Assembly: GCF_030812415.1 (NCBI RefSeq)
Contig: NZ_JAUSST010000002.1
Span: 62,001 to 126,000 of the forward strand
Reading direction: 5' to 3'
DNA: 64,000 bases
DNA from: Paenibacillus harenae
GTDB taxonomy: Bacteria > Bacillota > Bacilli > Paenibacillales > Paenibacillaceae
Below the pieces are notes generated by a model that worked only from the letters and a program-made list of their open reading frames with translations, had not been told where the DNA came from and ran no database searches. Numbering within the stretch: the stretch's first letter is position 1; the number at the start of each line of letters is the position of its first letter. Shown here piece after piece: positions 1 through 9,093 of the stretch. The position numbers and the translations under genes are program-made.

Positions 1-101
1 TTAGCACCTTCGCCGATAGTCCCATCAGCAATCGTCCCAGGAGTGGTTTGAGTCGCTCCCTGGTTGCCGCTTACACCTGAAGACGTAGAGTTATTTGTCA
101 A
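1..101 (-). CDS. 5' end of an unidentified protein gene (partial)
   Basis: Reading the minus strand from position 101, a TTG start is preceded by an AGGAGG ribosome binding site (about 111-116) and followed by 33 open codons to the window edge. The visible N-terminus is rich in Thr, Ser, Gly, Asn and Gln, with no signal peptide or recognisable domain. Low-complexity starts like this occur in surface, spore-coat and collagen-like proteins, but too little is visible to assign a family. The gene is divergent from the metal-type ABC operon. Confidence rests only on the start codon, the Shine-Dalgarno sequence and the absence of stops. Confidence 0.5.
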   Translation of the reverse strand, partial: MTNNSTSSGVSGNQGATQTTPGTIADGTIGEGA

Positions 102-329
102 ATTAACACCTCCTGTTCGCTATTATTGGCAAGATTAGTATAATTTATTAATGATTCATAATAGATGGAACCGCTCGTACCTAAAGCTGCTTGCATGCAC
201 AACTGCAAGGCAGAGAAGGACTTCGGCATATCATTTATTTAAAGAATGTAGCTGCGGAAGATGACTTCGCAGCTCCAAGGAAATCGAACGCGACTGTACG
301 CCTCCAAGCGGTTCGTGAAATCGCCGTAA
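102..329. other. Divergent intergenic region
   Basis: This stretch separates the divergent minus-strand gene from the ABC importer operon. Apart from the ribosome binding site of the minus-strand gene, I see one imperfect hairpin at 250-274 (AGCTGCG arms with one bulged base). It is not followed by a T-tract, so I do not call it a terminator. No small gene with a convincing start was found. Confidence 0.4.
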
Positions 330-344
330 TCGTAATTATAACTA
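330..344. promoter_or_regulatory. Zur-like box 1
   Basis: The 15 bases fit the 7-1-7 layout of Fur-family operators. The left arm TCGTAAT is identical to the Bacillus Zur consensus arm, and the right arm ATAACTA matches 5 of 7 positions of ATTACGA. An overlapping longer inverted repeat (ATCGTAA at 329-335, TTACGAT at 346-352) is perfect over 7 bases per arm. The site lies about 75 bases before the start of the substrate-binding lipoprotein. Zinc control is inferred from the arm sequence; the Fur and PerR arms (TGATAAT, TTATAAT) fit less well. Confidence 0.5.
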
Positions 345-376
345 TTTACGATCTCGAACAGATGTGCTAATCTTAA

Positions 377-391
377 TCGTAATGTCTACGA
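377..391. promoter_or_regulatory. Zur-like box 2
   Basis: This is a second 7-1-7 element, about 30 bases upstream of the lipoprotein start. The left arm TCGTAAT is a perfect Zur arm and the right arm TCTACGA matches 5 of 7 positions of ATTACGA. Two such boxes with identical left arms 47 bases apart in front of one metal-type importer make chance less likely. Binding here would be expected to block transcription of the downstream ABC operon when zinc is sufficient. Confidence 0.5.
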
Positions 392-420
392 AGTACATAC
401 GAATAAGTGGAGGTAAAAAG

Positions 421-1950
421 ATGTTTAAGGGATACAAGTTGTTATTCGTTTTTATTTTATCCGTTTTTATTTTGTCGGCCTGTTCTTCCGAGCCTGCTGA
501 ACAACAAGCTGAAGGAAGTAAAAAGGTAAACCTGCTCTTTAATTTTGCGACCAGCTCGCTTGATCCTAATGTGAATACAAGTTATGTCTCGCTTCGTGCA
601 GGAATAACGGAAACTTTGGTGCATCTCAATGATACGGACTTGACTATCGAGCCTTGGCTTGCAGAAAGCTGGGAAAGTCAAGATGGCCAATTATGGACAA
701 TCGAGCTAAGAAAAGGCGTAACCTTTCAGAACGGCAAACCTATGGACGGAGCAGCTGTCAAAGCCTCTCTCGAGCGGGCAATGAAAGACAGCCTTGCGAT
801 AAAGAATGCCTTGCGCATTGAATCGATAGAAGCCGATGCCAATACGTTGAAGATTAGAACGGCCGTACCGTTTCCCGAATTCCCATCTGAATTGGTTCAT
901 CCCAACACTTCGATTATTGACGTAACGGAAGCGGACTTTGACAATAAACCGGTAGGAACGGGACCGTTTGCGGTATCTTCTTTTACCCCGGGGACGGCTG
1001 TGGATCTTGTGCGATACGACGGTTACTGGAATGGAGCCGCAAGATTGGAAGCAGCGAGATTCTCGTTTAACGAAGACGCCAATGCCCGTTCTCTTGCCCT
1101 CCAATCGGGAACCGCCGATATTGTCTTCCGTCCCGAAGTAGAAACGCTCGCTAACTTAGAAACTTTGCCAGGTGTGAAAGTGGAGTCCACGTCTACGTTC
1201 CGAGTGCATCAGATGACGATGAATCTGGAACGGAAATCGCTGCAAGACATCCATGTGCGCAAAGCCGTTGATGCATTAATCGATCGGCAATCCATTGCGG
1301 ATACCATTTTAAGAGGCCATGCCGAAGTTGCGGCGGGACCTTTCCCGTCCACCTTTTCGTTCGCGCCGGACTATCCTGAGAAAAAGACGGGAATGGAAGC
1401 TGCGAGAGCCTATCTTCAAGAAGCCGGGTATTCGGAAGTGGATGGAATTATGCAAAAAAACGGCGAACCGTTAACATTTAAACTTCTAACTTACAGTGCG
1501 CGTGCAGACTTGCCCTTGATTGCACAAGTGTTTCAGTCGGATGCAGGCCAGTTGGGAATAGATGTTCAAATCCAGCAGATCGAACTTCCTGAAGAGTACA
1601 TGGCAGCCAATCGGGACTGGGACCTGACCACGTACAGCAATTTAACTGCGCCCCGCGGGGATGCGGGTTACTATTTGAATGCAACGTATCATCCAAACGG
1701 CGCTTTGAATTTCAGCGGGGCGGATGATGCTCATTTAACAGCGCTTATCGATAAGTTAAACGCAACCGTTGGGCAAGAAAAGCGTTCGGCAATCGCTGAA
1801 CAAATTGCTCTGTATGTAGATGAACAAGTATATAATTCTTTTATTCTGCATCCGAACACGCTCGTTGCATATAAGTCCGATAAAGTTCTGAACTGGGTGA
1901 CATCCCGAAGCGAATATTACATGTTAACGAATGAATTGGATGTGAAGTAA
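421..1950 (+). CDS. Nickel/opine/peptide ABC transporter binding lipoprotein
   Basis: This is an extracellular lipoprotein of the SBP_bac_5 (NikA/OppA/CntA) family that delivers a metal chelate or peptide to the permeases encoded next. The ATG at 421 is chosen because GGAGG sits 7 bases upstream; the longer open frame from 364 lacks such a site. The product is 509 residues with a short basic N-terminus, a hydrophobic segment and an LSAC lipobox (Cys21), followed by the family pattern of N-lobe (about 30-250) and C-lobe. Length is normal. The gene abuts the first permease (TAA followed directly by ATG). Family likeness is closest to nickel/metallophore-binding members, but substrate cannot be read from sequence. 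The Zur-like boxes upstream favour a zinc- or nickel-chelate, for example an opine metallophore; a plain oligopeptide transporter remains possible. Confidence 0.85.
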   Translation: MFKGYKLLFVFILSVFILSACSSEPAEQQAEGSKKVNLLFNFATSSLDPNVNTSYVSLRAGITETLVHLNDTDLTIEPWLAESWESQDGQLWTIELRKGVTFQNGKPMDGAAVKASLERAMKDSLAIKNALRIESIEADANTLKIRTAVPFPEFPSELVHPNTSIIDVTEADFDNKPVGTGPFAVSSFTPGTAVDLVRYDGYWNGAARLEAARFSFNEDANARSLALQSGTADIVFRPEVETLANLETLPGVKVESTSTFRVHQMTMNLERKSLQDIHVRKAVDALIDRQSIADTILRGHAEVAAGPFPSTFSFAPDYPEKKTGMEAARAYLQEAGYSEVDGIMQKNGEPLTFKLLTYSARADLPLIAQVFQSDAGQLGIDVQIQQIELPEEYMAANRDWDLTTYSNLTAPRGDAGYYLNATYHPNGALNFSGADDAHLTALIDKLNATVGQEKRSAIAEQIALYVDEQVYNSFILHPNTLVAYKSDKVLNWVTSRSEYYMLTNELDVK

Positions 1951-2904
1951 ATGCTTCGGATTCTAGGCCGGCGATTCATCGAGGTTGCGATCTTTCTTCT
2001 GGTCATTACGTTTATAAGCTTTCTGTTTGCGCGTCTCGCTCCGGGCGATCCGGTTCTGTCCATGCTTAGAGTCGAAGATGTATCGGTTACAAATGAACAA
2101 GTGGAAGCCCTTCGGGAACAATTAGGATTTAATGATCCTTTGCTCGTGCAGTACGGTCGCTGGTTGGCTGACTTTGCTAGATTGGATTTTGGCAACTCCT
2201 ATATAACGAATCAGCCTGTGATGGAAATGATTCTAAGCGGACTGCCGGCAACGCTCGAGCTGTCTTTCGGTGCGCTTATTGTCATGCTTAGCGTGGCTAT
2301 TCCCCTTGGCTCGCTCGCAGCTCTGTATCGGGGAAGCTGGATTGACCAGATAAGCCGGGGAGTATCGTTGCTTGGCGCCGCCATCCCGAGTTTTTGGCTG
2401 GCCCTTATTTTCATTGATTTATTTGCGGTACGGTGGGGCATTCTCCCCCCGATGGGTCGGGACGGCATTATTTCTGCCGTCCTTCCATCCATTACATTAG
2501 GACTTGCCATTACAAGCGTTTATGTTCGCTTATTGCGTTCAAGCCTGCTCGACTCTCTCAGCAATGAATTTATACGGGCTGCACGGTCCCGGGGTTTATC
2601 GGAAATGCGTATTTTTTTTGCCCATGCGTTTCGTTATAGTCTGCCGCCTGTCATTACCGTGTTCGGTATCAGCTTGGGCAGCTTGATCGGCGGAGTCGTC
2701 GTCATTGAAGTCATATTCGCCTATCCCGGTATCGGTAAAATGGTGGTTGACTCGATACGATCGCGGGATTACGCAGTCATTCAAGGATACATTTTTGTCA
2801 TGGCGATTATCGTATTTTTCGTGAACAGCGCTGTTGATTTATGTTATCGATATTTAAACCCGGAACTGCGGATTAAGGAAAGGAAGGACAGCTCATGGAG
2901 GTAG
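1951..2904 (+). CDS. ABC permease, NikB/DppB type
   Basis: This is an inner-membrane permease subunit of a nickel/dipeptide-type importer, 317 residues with about six hydrophobic helices. The N-terminal motif of DppB/NikB permeases is visible (RLAPGDP near residue 30), and the cytoplasmic EAA-type loop follows (FIRAARSRGLSEMRI, about residues 208-222), which contacts the ATPases. It starts directly after the stop of the binding-protein gene, so the two are probably translationally coupled. The 3' end overlaps the next permease by 10 bases. It should form a heterodimer with the downstream permease. Confidence 0.88.
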   Translation: MLRILGRRFIEVAIFLLVITFISFLFARLAPGDPVLSMLRVEDVSVTNEQVEALREQLGFNDPLLVQYGRWLADFARLDFGNSYITNQPVMEMILSGLPATLELSFGALIVMLSVAIPLGSLAALYRGSWIDQISRGVSLLGAAIPSFWLALIFIDLFAVRWGILPPMGRDGIISAVLPSITLGLAITSVYVRLLRSSLLDSLSNEFIRAARSRGLSEMRIFFAHAFRYSLPPVITVFGISLGSLIGGVVVIEVIFAYPGIGKMVVDSIRSRDYAVIQGYIFVMAIIVFFVNSAVDLCYRYLNPELRIKERKDSSWR

Positions 2905-3743
2905 CGGTTGCAAGAAAACGCAAGAATAGTTCAAAGCGCTGGAAAATGGCCCTATTGTTTTCTATGGCGGCTTTGTTATTTGCTGGGATCGTATACACAT
3001 TCCTTGTGCTGAATCATGACCCGTCATTCGTCAAGCTTACCGAACGATTGTTGCCAATAAGCCCGGAACACCCGCTTGGAACAGATCATCTGGGGCGAGA
3101 CGTATTAACGCGTTTGCTGCTGGGCTCGCAGCTGACCGTTGGTTATGGTTTAGCGGCACTGTTCATTGCCGTTATCATTGGCGTGCCGTTCGGTTTGTTG
3201 GCCGGCTTCAAAGGCGGTTTTGCGGATCGGATTTTCATGCGTATAGCAGACGTTTTTTTGTCATTTCCGGATACCCTGGTGGCGATCGTGTTGAGTGGCT
3301 TGCTAGGTGCCGGCATTGAGAATCTGCTTCTGGCCATCGTCCTGGTGAAATGGGTTAGTTATTCCCGGCTTGTTCGAAGTACGGTATTAACCGAACGGCA
3401 AAAAGACTATGTCATGATTGCTAAAATTAATGGTCTCCGTTCAAGCAGGATTATGATCAAACATATATTTCCGCATGTGATTGGAAACGTGCTTGTGCTT
3501 GCCAGCCTCGATTTGGGGAAGATCATTCTGCTCATATCCGCTCTTTCCTATATTGGACTCGGCGCTCAGCCGCCGGCACCCGAGTGGGGTGCAATGCTCA
3601 ATGACGCTCGTCCGCATTTTCAATCCCATCCGCAGCTCATGATTTATCCGGGACTCGCGATTGTGTTTATCGTTCTGATGTCCAACTTGCTCGGTGACTA
3701 CTTTCGAGATAAATTCGACGTGAAAAAGGAGGTTGGAAATTGA
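2895..3743 (+). CDS. ABC permease, NikC/DppC type
   Basis: This second permease subunit has 282 residues. It has the DppC/NikC layout: one N-terminal helix (about 15-37), then the HPLGTDHLGRDVLTRLL motif near residue 56 and five further helices. The coupling loop (YVMIAKINGLRSSRIMIKHIFPHV) lies around residues 171-194. The ATG at 2895 overlaps the end of the preceding permease gene, and an AAGGA-type site lies just upstream. It pairs with the NikB-type permease to form the channel. Confidence 0.87.
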   Translation: MEVAVARKRKNSSKRWKMALLFSMAALLFAGIVYTFLVLNHDPSFVKLTERLLPISPEHPLGTDHLGRDVLTRLLLGSQLTVGYGLAALFIAVIIGVPFGLLAGFKGGFADRIFMRIADVFLSFPDTLVAIVLSGLLGAGIENLLLAIVLVKWVSYSRLVRSTVLTERQKDYVMIAKINGLRSSRIMIKHIFPHVIGNVLVLASLDLGKIILLISALSYIGLGAQPPAPEWGAMLNDARPHFQSHPQLMIYPGLAIVFIVLMSNLLGDYFRDKFDVKKEVGN

Positions 3744-4537
3744 ACGTTTTAACCGTTAACCATCTGTCCGTGACGGGTAAACAACATACGATCGTTAATG
3801 ATATTTCGTTCCAAATTCAAGCGGGGGAATGGTTTGCGCTTGTTGGGCAAAGCGGCAGCGGAAAGAGCATGACCGCATCGGCAATCGGACAATTATTACC
3901 CCCGAACCTTCAAGCGACAGGCGAAATAAATTATGCAGGCAGCGATTTATTAGCTCTTCGCCCTTCGGAAATGCGTGAAATTCGCGGTAAACGTCTTTCT
4001 TGTATTTTTCAAGATTACCAAGGTTCGTTTACGCCGTTTCTTACCATCGGGCGTCATTTTGAGGAATATCAACAGCGGCATTTGGATTTATCCAAAACAG
4101 CAAGAAAACAGCAAGCCAAGCAAGCGCTTGTTTCCGTGGGTCTATCTGAAGAAATGTATACGAGATACCCGGTTCAGTTAAGCGGCGGTCAGCTGCAGCG
4201 GGTATCCATTGCGATTGCTCTGCTCCTTAAGCCGGATTTATTGATAGCGGACGAGCCGACTACGGCGCTCGACAGCGTCACTTCTTTTAAGGTTTTGGAA
4301 CTATTGTCCCGGCTGCAAGGGGAAACAGGCTGTGCGATTTTGTTTATTACTCATGATTTGCGTCACGTAAGGAAATACGCGGATCGCATTGCCGTAATGA
4401 AAGACGGAGTCATTATTGAAACGGGTAACAAAGATCAGATCCTGAATCATCCGAAACATGCTTATACAGAGCTGCTGATCCAATCATCCCCCTCACTCCG
4501 AACGATGCGTTTATCGGCTGAAGGAGCGTTACGATGA
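3740..4537 (+). CDS. ABC importer ATPase, NikD/DppD type
   Basis: This cytoplasmic ATPase of 265 residues energises the metal/peptide importer. Walker A is GQSGSGKS (about residues 35-42), the ABC signature is LSGGQLQRV (about 150-158) and Walker B is LLIADEPTTALD. The start is a TTG at 3740 preceded by AAGGAGG at 3727-3733; the TTGA overlap with the permease stop indicates coupled translation. It should form a heterodimer with the following ATPase. The C-terminal extension expected of oligopeptide ATPases is short, as in NikD. Confidence 0.87.
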   Translation: MNVLTVNHLSVTGKQHTIVNDISFQIQAGEWFALVGQSGSGKSMTASAIGQLLPPNLQATGEINYAGSDLLALRPSEMREIRGKRLSCIFQDYQGSFTPFLTIGRHFEEYQQRHLDLSKTARKQQAKQALVSVGLSEEMYTRYPVQLSGGQLQRVSIAIALLLKPDLLIADEPTTALDSVTSFKVLELLSRLQGETGCAILFITHDLRHVRKYADRIAVMKDGVIIETGNKDQILNHPKHAYTELLIQSSPSLRTMRLSAEGALR

Positions 4538-5301
4538 GTTTATTGGAAGTGAATCATGTTTATAAGAAATACGATAATGGAGCGGCTGTGCTCCAGGATG
4601 TAAGTTTTGCAATAGAGAAGGGGCAGTGTGTAGGCCTTGTAGGCGAAAGCGGCTGCGGCAAAAGCACGCTTGCGCGCTGCCTGCTGCGTATTGAGCCCAT
4701 TGACGAGGGAACTATTTTGTTCGAGGGGATACCTCTGCATAATAAAAACGAACGAAGTTTAAAACCCTATCGAAAGCATATCCAAACCGTTCTCCAAAAT
4801 CCATCCGCAGCGTTGAATCCGAAGCTTAAGATAAAAGATTCCCTGATGGATCCCTATCTGCAATTCGGCAGCCAGGCTGCGATGAAATATTTTCAGTATA
4901 CGAATAACAAAGACTTTGTTGCACAACTGTTGGACGCCGTAGAGCTTCCGGCCAGTCTAGCCGAACGTTATCCTCATGAACTGAGCGGCGGGCAGAAGCA
5001 GAGGGTAACGATTGCTCGCGCTATTAGCATTGAACCTGATGTTATTATTTTGGATGAACCGACTTCGAGTCTTGACGTTCTATCTCAGGCTGCCGTTCTG
5101 CGTTTACTGGATGATTTGCGGGTGCAGTTAGGCTCTTCCTATCTATTCATTTCACACGACCTCTCAGCCGTATATACAATGAGCGAAACAATTATGGTTA
5201 TGCGCGATGGGGTTATCGTGGACAGGTTCGAGAAGGATGGGTTATTTTCTAAGGAGCGTCATCCGTATACTCGGGAGCTTGTAGCCATGTTTGATTATTA
5301 A
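4534..5301 (+). CDS. ABC importer ATPase, NikE/DppF type
   Basis: This is the second ATPase of the importer, 255 residues. Walker A is GESGCGKS (about 37-44), the signature is LSGGQKQRV and Walker B is [16 protein letters not shown] overlap with the upstream ATPase gene shows tight coupling. A stretch at residues 106-130 between Walker A and the signature is less typical but within family variation. This gene completes a five-subunit importer in the order binding protein, two permeases, two ATPases, the order of nikABCDE and cntABCDF. Confidence 0.87.
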   Translation: MSLLEVNHVYKKYDNGAAVLQDVSFAIEKGQCVGLVGESGCGKSTLARCLLRIEPIDEGTILFEGIPLHNKNERSLKPYRKHIQTVLQNPSAALNPKLKIKDSLMDPYLQFGSQAAMKYFQYTNNKDFVAQLLDAVELPASLAERYPHELSGGQKQRVTIARAISIEPDVIILDEPTSSLDVLSQAAVLRLLDDLRVQLGSSYLFISHDLSAVYTMSETIMVMRDGVIVDRFEKDGLFSKERHPYTRELVAMFDY

Positions 5302-5322
5302 TCATCGTAGGGAGAGGTATCT

Positions 5323-6627
5323 TTGAATCACAGAACGTATCTTGCGCTAGCTATTCCTCTCATCATCTCGACCTTAACGACCCCCTTGCTAGGTGCCGTA
5401 GATACGGCGGTTGTCGGTCATCTGCCTAACCCTGCTTATATTGGCGGAGTAGCCGTGGGGAACATTATTTTTAATACGATATATTGGTTATTTGGGTTTT
5501 TACGAGTCAGTACTTCGGGTTTTACCGCCCAGGCGCTTGGTGCTAATAATGAAAAACAAGGGATTTTAGCTCTTACAAGGCCGATTATCATTGCTGCTGC
5601 TGTAGGAATAAGCTTCATTCTCCTTCAGGGGCCTATTGAGCATTTGTTTTTAACTTTGATGAGTCCGGAAGCCGAAGTTCGTAAGGTCGCGTCCGATTAT
5701 TTCGGCATTCGCATATGGGGAGCCCCGTTTACTTTGTTGAATTACGTGATCCTTGGATGGTTAATGGGAATGTCCAAAATAAAAGTGTCTTTGATCATAC
5801 AAATAGTTATGAACCTGATGAATATCGTTCTTGCCTTGTTGTTCGTGAGCGTGTTTGATTGGGGGGTACCCGGTGTAGCGACGGCAACACTTATATCGGA
5901 AGTAACGGCCTTTGTCATAGGAATGATCTTTATATGGAAGGTTTCTCCTTTTGAATTTAGGCTGCCTCCTTTAAGAGAGATCGTTGACTCCGCTTCATTT
6001 GGAAAAATGATGTCCGTAAACCGGGATCTATTTATCAGAACCCTTTGTTTATTAGCCGTATTTAATCTCTTTACGGCGCAGGGGGCTTCTTTTGGCACGG
6101 AAATCTTAGCCGCAAATGCCGTTCTCATTCAAATTCATTACATGATGGCTTACTTCTTTGATGGATTTGCCAATGCTTCAAGTCTACTGGTTGGCAAAGC
6201 GGTAGGATCGGGGGATGAGCGGCTCTATAAGAAGACTCTTCTGGTATCGTGCCAATGGGCTGTCCTTTCTTCCATTTTTATCGCCGGCACTTATTATCTG
6301 TTCAGTGAACATATCATTCAATTATTTACGGGTATCCCGCATGTCGTCCAATTGGCTGAAACCTACGGAATGTGGATTGTTCTGTTTCCGCTTTCGGCAA
6401 GCTTCGGCGTTATTCTCTATGGCGTATTTACCGGGGCAACCGAAGCTTCGTCCATTCGAAACTCGATGATTTTAGCATTGATGGTTTATCTGATTGCTCA
6501 TTTCACCTTGGTGCCTAACTTTCATAATCACGGCTTATGGTTGGCTTTCATTGTATTTAGTATAGGGCGGTCGGCGTTTTTAGCCATTTTCATTCCCAAA
6601 TTAAATCGGAAGCTGTTCTCTAAATGA
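5323..6627 (+). CDS. MATE family efflux transporter (DinF-like)
   Basis: This is a 434-residue integral membrane protein with about 12 hydrophobic helices in two related halves, the MATE fold. The N-terminal MATE signature is visible (TLTTPLLGAVDTAVVGHL, near residues 17-34). The TTG at 5323 is chosen for the GGGAGAGG site just upstream. It follows the importer ATPase by 21 bases and probably belongs to the same transcript. MATE proteins export organic cations, drugs or siderophore-like molecules using a Na+ or H+ gradient. Next to a Zur-boxed metallophore-type importer, export of a metallophore is attractive but unproven, since no opine metallophore biosynthesis genes (cntKLM type) are in the window. 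Confidence 0.85.
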   Translation: MNHRTYLALAIPLIISTLTTPLLGAVDTAVVGHLPNPAYIGGVAVGNIIFNTIYWLFGFLRVSTSGFTAQALGANNEKQGILALTRPIIIAAAVGISFILLQGPIEHLFLTLMSPEAEVRKVASDYFGIRIWGAPFTLLNYVILGWLMGMSKIKVSLIIQIVMNLMNIVLALLFVSVFDWGVPGVATATLISEVTAFVIGMIFIWKVSPFEFRLPPLREIVDSASFGKMMSVNRDLFIRTLCLLAVFNLFTAQGASFGTEILAANAVLIQIHYMMAYFFDGFANASSLLVGKAVGSGDERLYKKTLLVSCQWAVLSSIFIAGTYYLFSEHIIQLFTGIPHVVQLAETYGMWIVLFPLSASFGVILYGVFTGATEASSIRNSMILALMVYLIAHFTLVPNFHNHGLWLAFIVFSIGRSAFLAIFIPKLNRKLFSK

Positions 6628-6720
6628 TCGAACGTCACGAGAACGGAATATATCTTTAAAAATTACAAATAGTATTTAATTCCTCTATAGTTCGATATCA
6701 AGCGTTGTTATATCATATTT

Positions 6721-6736
6721 TTGAAAGCGCTGCATT
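6721..6736 (+). promoter_or_regulatory. Possible cre-like half site
   Basis: The bases TTGAAAGCGCTGCATT match the left half and core of a catabolite-responsive element (TGAAAGCGCT), but the right half departs from the consensus. The site lies 35-50 bases before a sugar-type binding lipoprotein, where CcpA control would make sense. This is a weak call. Confidence 0.25.
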
Positions 6737-6770
6737 TTTTGGTGTAGCCACTAACAAAGGGGGGAATTAT

Positions 6771-8162
6771 ATGTGGAAGCGCAAAACGATGCTGCTGTTC
6801 TGTAGTCTGATTTTAGTGTTTATGGCGGCATGCAGCGGCGGTTCAGGCGATGGGAAAAATCCGAATGAGTCCGGCAATAATGCCGAAAGCACGAATGCAC
6901 CGTCGAATTCAACGGAAAACGGAAAGAACGAATCGACCGGAGAAGAAGAAATAAGCGGTACCCCGGAAATGGATTTCGATATGGGCGGGCGGACGATCAA
7001 ATGGGCATCTTGGTATGATGAGTCGATTAAGGAAGACAATCCGGACAGCATCAAAATGAAAGAAAATCTTGACGCCTTAATGAAGAAGCATAATTTCAAA
7101 ATCGAATACGTTGTTGTCGATTACGGAGAGTATCAGGAGAAGGTAACGGCTTCGCTGTTAGCGGGAGCGCCGATCGGCGATATTATCCGAGTAGCTAGAC
7201 CATGGATGATTCCGGGACTCGTCAAACAGGGCATGTTCACGCCTGTCGATGAATACACGAAAAACGAGAAAGTGTTTATTCAGCAATACACGAACGAGTA
7301 CTCTCTGTTCGAAGGCAGAGGCTACGGATTCAGGGCAGGCATTAACGGCGCTTCGCAAGGCGTTTTCTATAACCGCACGTTGATGAATCAATTGGGCTTG
7401 AAGCCATTGCAGGAATATGTGGACGAAGAAAACTGGAATTGGGACACTTTCATTCAGGTTGCGAAAGAAGCGAACAAAGATACGAATAACGACGGCAAGC
7501 TCGATTCGTGGGGACTCGCTACCGCTTCGATTCTTAACCAAGCCTTGGTTTCGAATGAAACGAATCTGGTCATCGACGATAAGCAAAATCTCGAGGATCC
7601 GAAAACGTCGGAAGTATTTAATTTCTTGTCAAGACTTGCTACCGAGGCCGTCGCGAGACCTACTGAAGGCGGTGACTGGACCGAGCCAGGTCAATTTTTC
7701 CGTCAAGGGAACACGTTAATGGTAGCAAGCGCCGATTATGAAATGGAAAATTTCAAAAAGGATATGCCGGATATTGACATCGGTTTCCTGCCATTCCCTA
7801 AAGGGCCAAGCTCTACGCAATATCATTCCTTTAATTCGATTCCGAACTACTTGACGATTCCTAGCGCAGTCGAAAATCCTGAGCAGTTGGTATACATCTA
7901 CGAGAAGATCAACGATATCGAATCGATCTACGACTATCCGAAGCAATCTAGGTTTGAGACGTTATTCAGCAACGAGGCCGATCTTAATAATGCAAAGATG
8001 GCCGGTGAAAGCATAAGAGTTGTCGATGGCAAAGACGGGTATCCTAACATGCCTTATTACGAATTTATCGGAGAATTACTGGAAGGCATTTCGGTATCGA
8101 CCGTTGTCGAGAAATATAAAGAGCCGTTCCAGGCATCAATCGACGAAATCTGGATAAAGTAA
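6771..8162 (+). CDS. Extracellular solute-binding lipoprotein, family 1
   Basis: This is a 463-residue secreted lipoprotein of the family 1 (sugar/oligosaccharide) binding-protein fold. The ATG at 6771 is preceded by an AAAGGGGGG site; the longer frame from 6705 has none. A hydrophobic signal ends in the lipobox MAAC (Cys21), followed by a Ser/Gly/Asn/Glu-rich tether to about residue 65. The mature part has acidic and aromatic features typical of carbohydrate binders. No permease genes accompany it, so it either serves a transporter encoded elsewhere or is a sensor/accessory binder. A terminator follows directly, making it monocistronic. The convergent AraC-type regulator next door may or may not control it. 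Confidence 0.82.
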   Translation: MWKRKTMLLFCSLILVFMAACSGGSGDGKNPNESGNNAESTNAPSNSTENGKNESTGEEEISGTPEMDFDMGGRTIKWASWYDESIKEDNPDSIKMKENLDALMKKHNFKIEYVVVDYGEYQEKVTASLLAGAPIGDIIRVARPWMIPGLVKQGMFTPVDEYTKNEKVFIQQYTNEYSLFEGRGYGFRAGINGASQGVFYNRTLMNQLGLKPLQEYVDEENWNWDTFIQVAKEANKDTNNDGKLDSWGLATASILNQALVSNETNLVIDDKQNLEDPKTSEVFNFLSRLATEAVARPTEGGDWTEPGQFFRQGNTLMVASADYEMENFKKDMPDIDIGFLPFPKGPSSTQYHSFNSIPNYLTIPSAVENPEQLVYIYEKINDIESIYDYPKQSRFETLFSNEADLNNAKMAGESIRVVDGKDGYPNMPYYEFIGELLEGISVSTVVEKYKEPFQASIDEIWIK

Positions 8163-8184
8163 CAACTGCTTTCTATTTGATCGG

Positions 8185-8226
8185 CAGTCCCCTCTAATAT
8201 ACTCCTATTAGGGGGGACTGTTTTAT
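8185..8226 (+). terminator. Rho-independent terminator
   Basis: A strong hairpin, arms CAGTCCCCTCTAATA and TATTAGGGGGGACTG (one G-T pair), with a loop of about six bases, is followed by TTTT. It ends the transcript of the solute-binding protein. It lies between convergent genes; the minus-strand side has no T-tract, so it probably acts in one direction only. Confidence 0.88.
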
Positions 8227-9008
8227 TAAAGCTTCTTAGCAACTGACGGAGGATATCCTTTCATTTCCTTGAACACTTTGCTGAAATAGGATATATCGTG
8301 AAATCCGCAACGTTCGGCGGCTTCCGTCACTGTGAAGTCGCCAAGCGACAGCAATGCTTCGGCGTTGTTGATGCGAACGCGGTGCAAATATTTCTTGTAG
8401 CTCGAACCGGTGTTTTCTTTAAATAATTTACCTATATAAACGGGATGTAGGTTTAACTTTTCCGCCAAATCGTTAATCGTGATATCTTCCGAATAATGAT
8501 CTGCAATGAAAGCGGTTAGTTTTCGGATCCGCGGATCGATTCCGATCGTCGATTGCCGATTAAAGTTGCTGAGCAGACGGTGGAGAATAAGTTCGAACAA
8601 TGCTCGCGCCTGAATCATGTAGAACGGCTGCTTGCTCATCCAAACCTGGTTGAATTCGCGAATGTAGCCGAGTATCTCTTTGGTGATCGCTTTCTTCGTT
8701 ACGACTCCGAACGGAAGATGGACATGATTATGCGGTTCAGCCCAGAAAAAATTGAATGGATACGCTCTCATAGGACAATCCCCGAACGTATGGGCTTCCC
8801 GGACGCTGCCTCCCGGGACGTATACAAGATCGCCTGCCTCGACGGTGAATTTCTCTCCGTTAATGTAATAGTTGGCCCTGCCATCAACGACAAACGTGAG
8901 ATCATGAAATCCAATTGTTGCCTTATCAATCCTCCAGCCTGGATAACATCTGCGGTCAACAAACAGAAAGATGTTGGGTACAAGATGAGGATGATACTCA
9001 AGCTCCAC
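8226..9008 (-). CDS. AraC family transcriptional regulator
   Basis: This is a 260-residue regulator. The N-terminal half (about 1-140) is a cupin-type ligand-binding domain with the pattern FVVDGRANYYINGEKF...AGDLVYVPGG. The C-terminal 100 residues carry two helix-turn-helix motifs and the AraC signature (ERCGFHDISYFSKVFKEMKGYPPS). The start is GTG at 9008 with AAAGGAGG upstream on the minus strand. Such proteins usually activate carbohydrate genes after binding a sugar. No obvious target other than the convergent solute-binding protein lies beside it. Confidence 0.88.
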   Translation of the reverse strand: MELEYHPHLVPNIFLFVDRRCYPGWRIDKATIGFHDLTFVVDGRANYYINGEKFTVEAGDLVYVPGGSVREAHTFGDCPMRAYPFNFFWAEPHNHVHLPFGVVTKKAITKEILGYIREFNQVWMSKQPFYMIQARALFELILHRLLSNFNRQSTIGIDPRIRKLTAFIADHYSEDITINDLAEKLNLHPVYIGKLFKENTGSSYKKYLHRVRINNAEALLSLGDFTVTEAAERCGFHDISYFSKVFKEMKGYPPSVAKKL

Positions 9009-9093
9009 TATGCTTCGCCTCCTTTAACCATATTCTAATTTCATCTTTAACGTTTACAACCAGTCAAATGATAGGTCTTTGCTTTGAATATCG

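Noticed and set aside
250..274. Hairpin considered as a terminator
   Set aside because: The stem is imperfect and is not followed by T residues on either strand; no gene ends nearby.
8553..9038. Plus-strand open frame of 161 codons over the AraC gene
   Set aside because: It is antisense to a clear AraC-family protein with a good GTG start and Shine-Dalgarno site, and encodes nothing recognisable.
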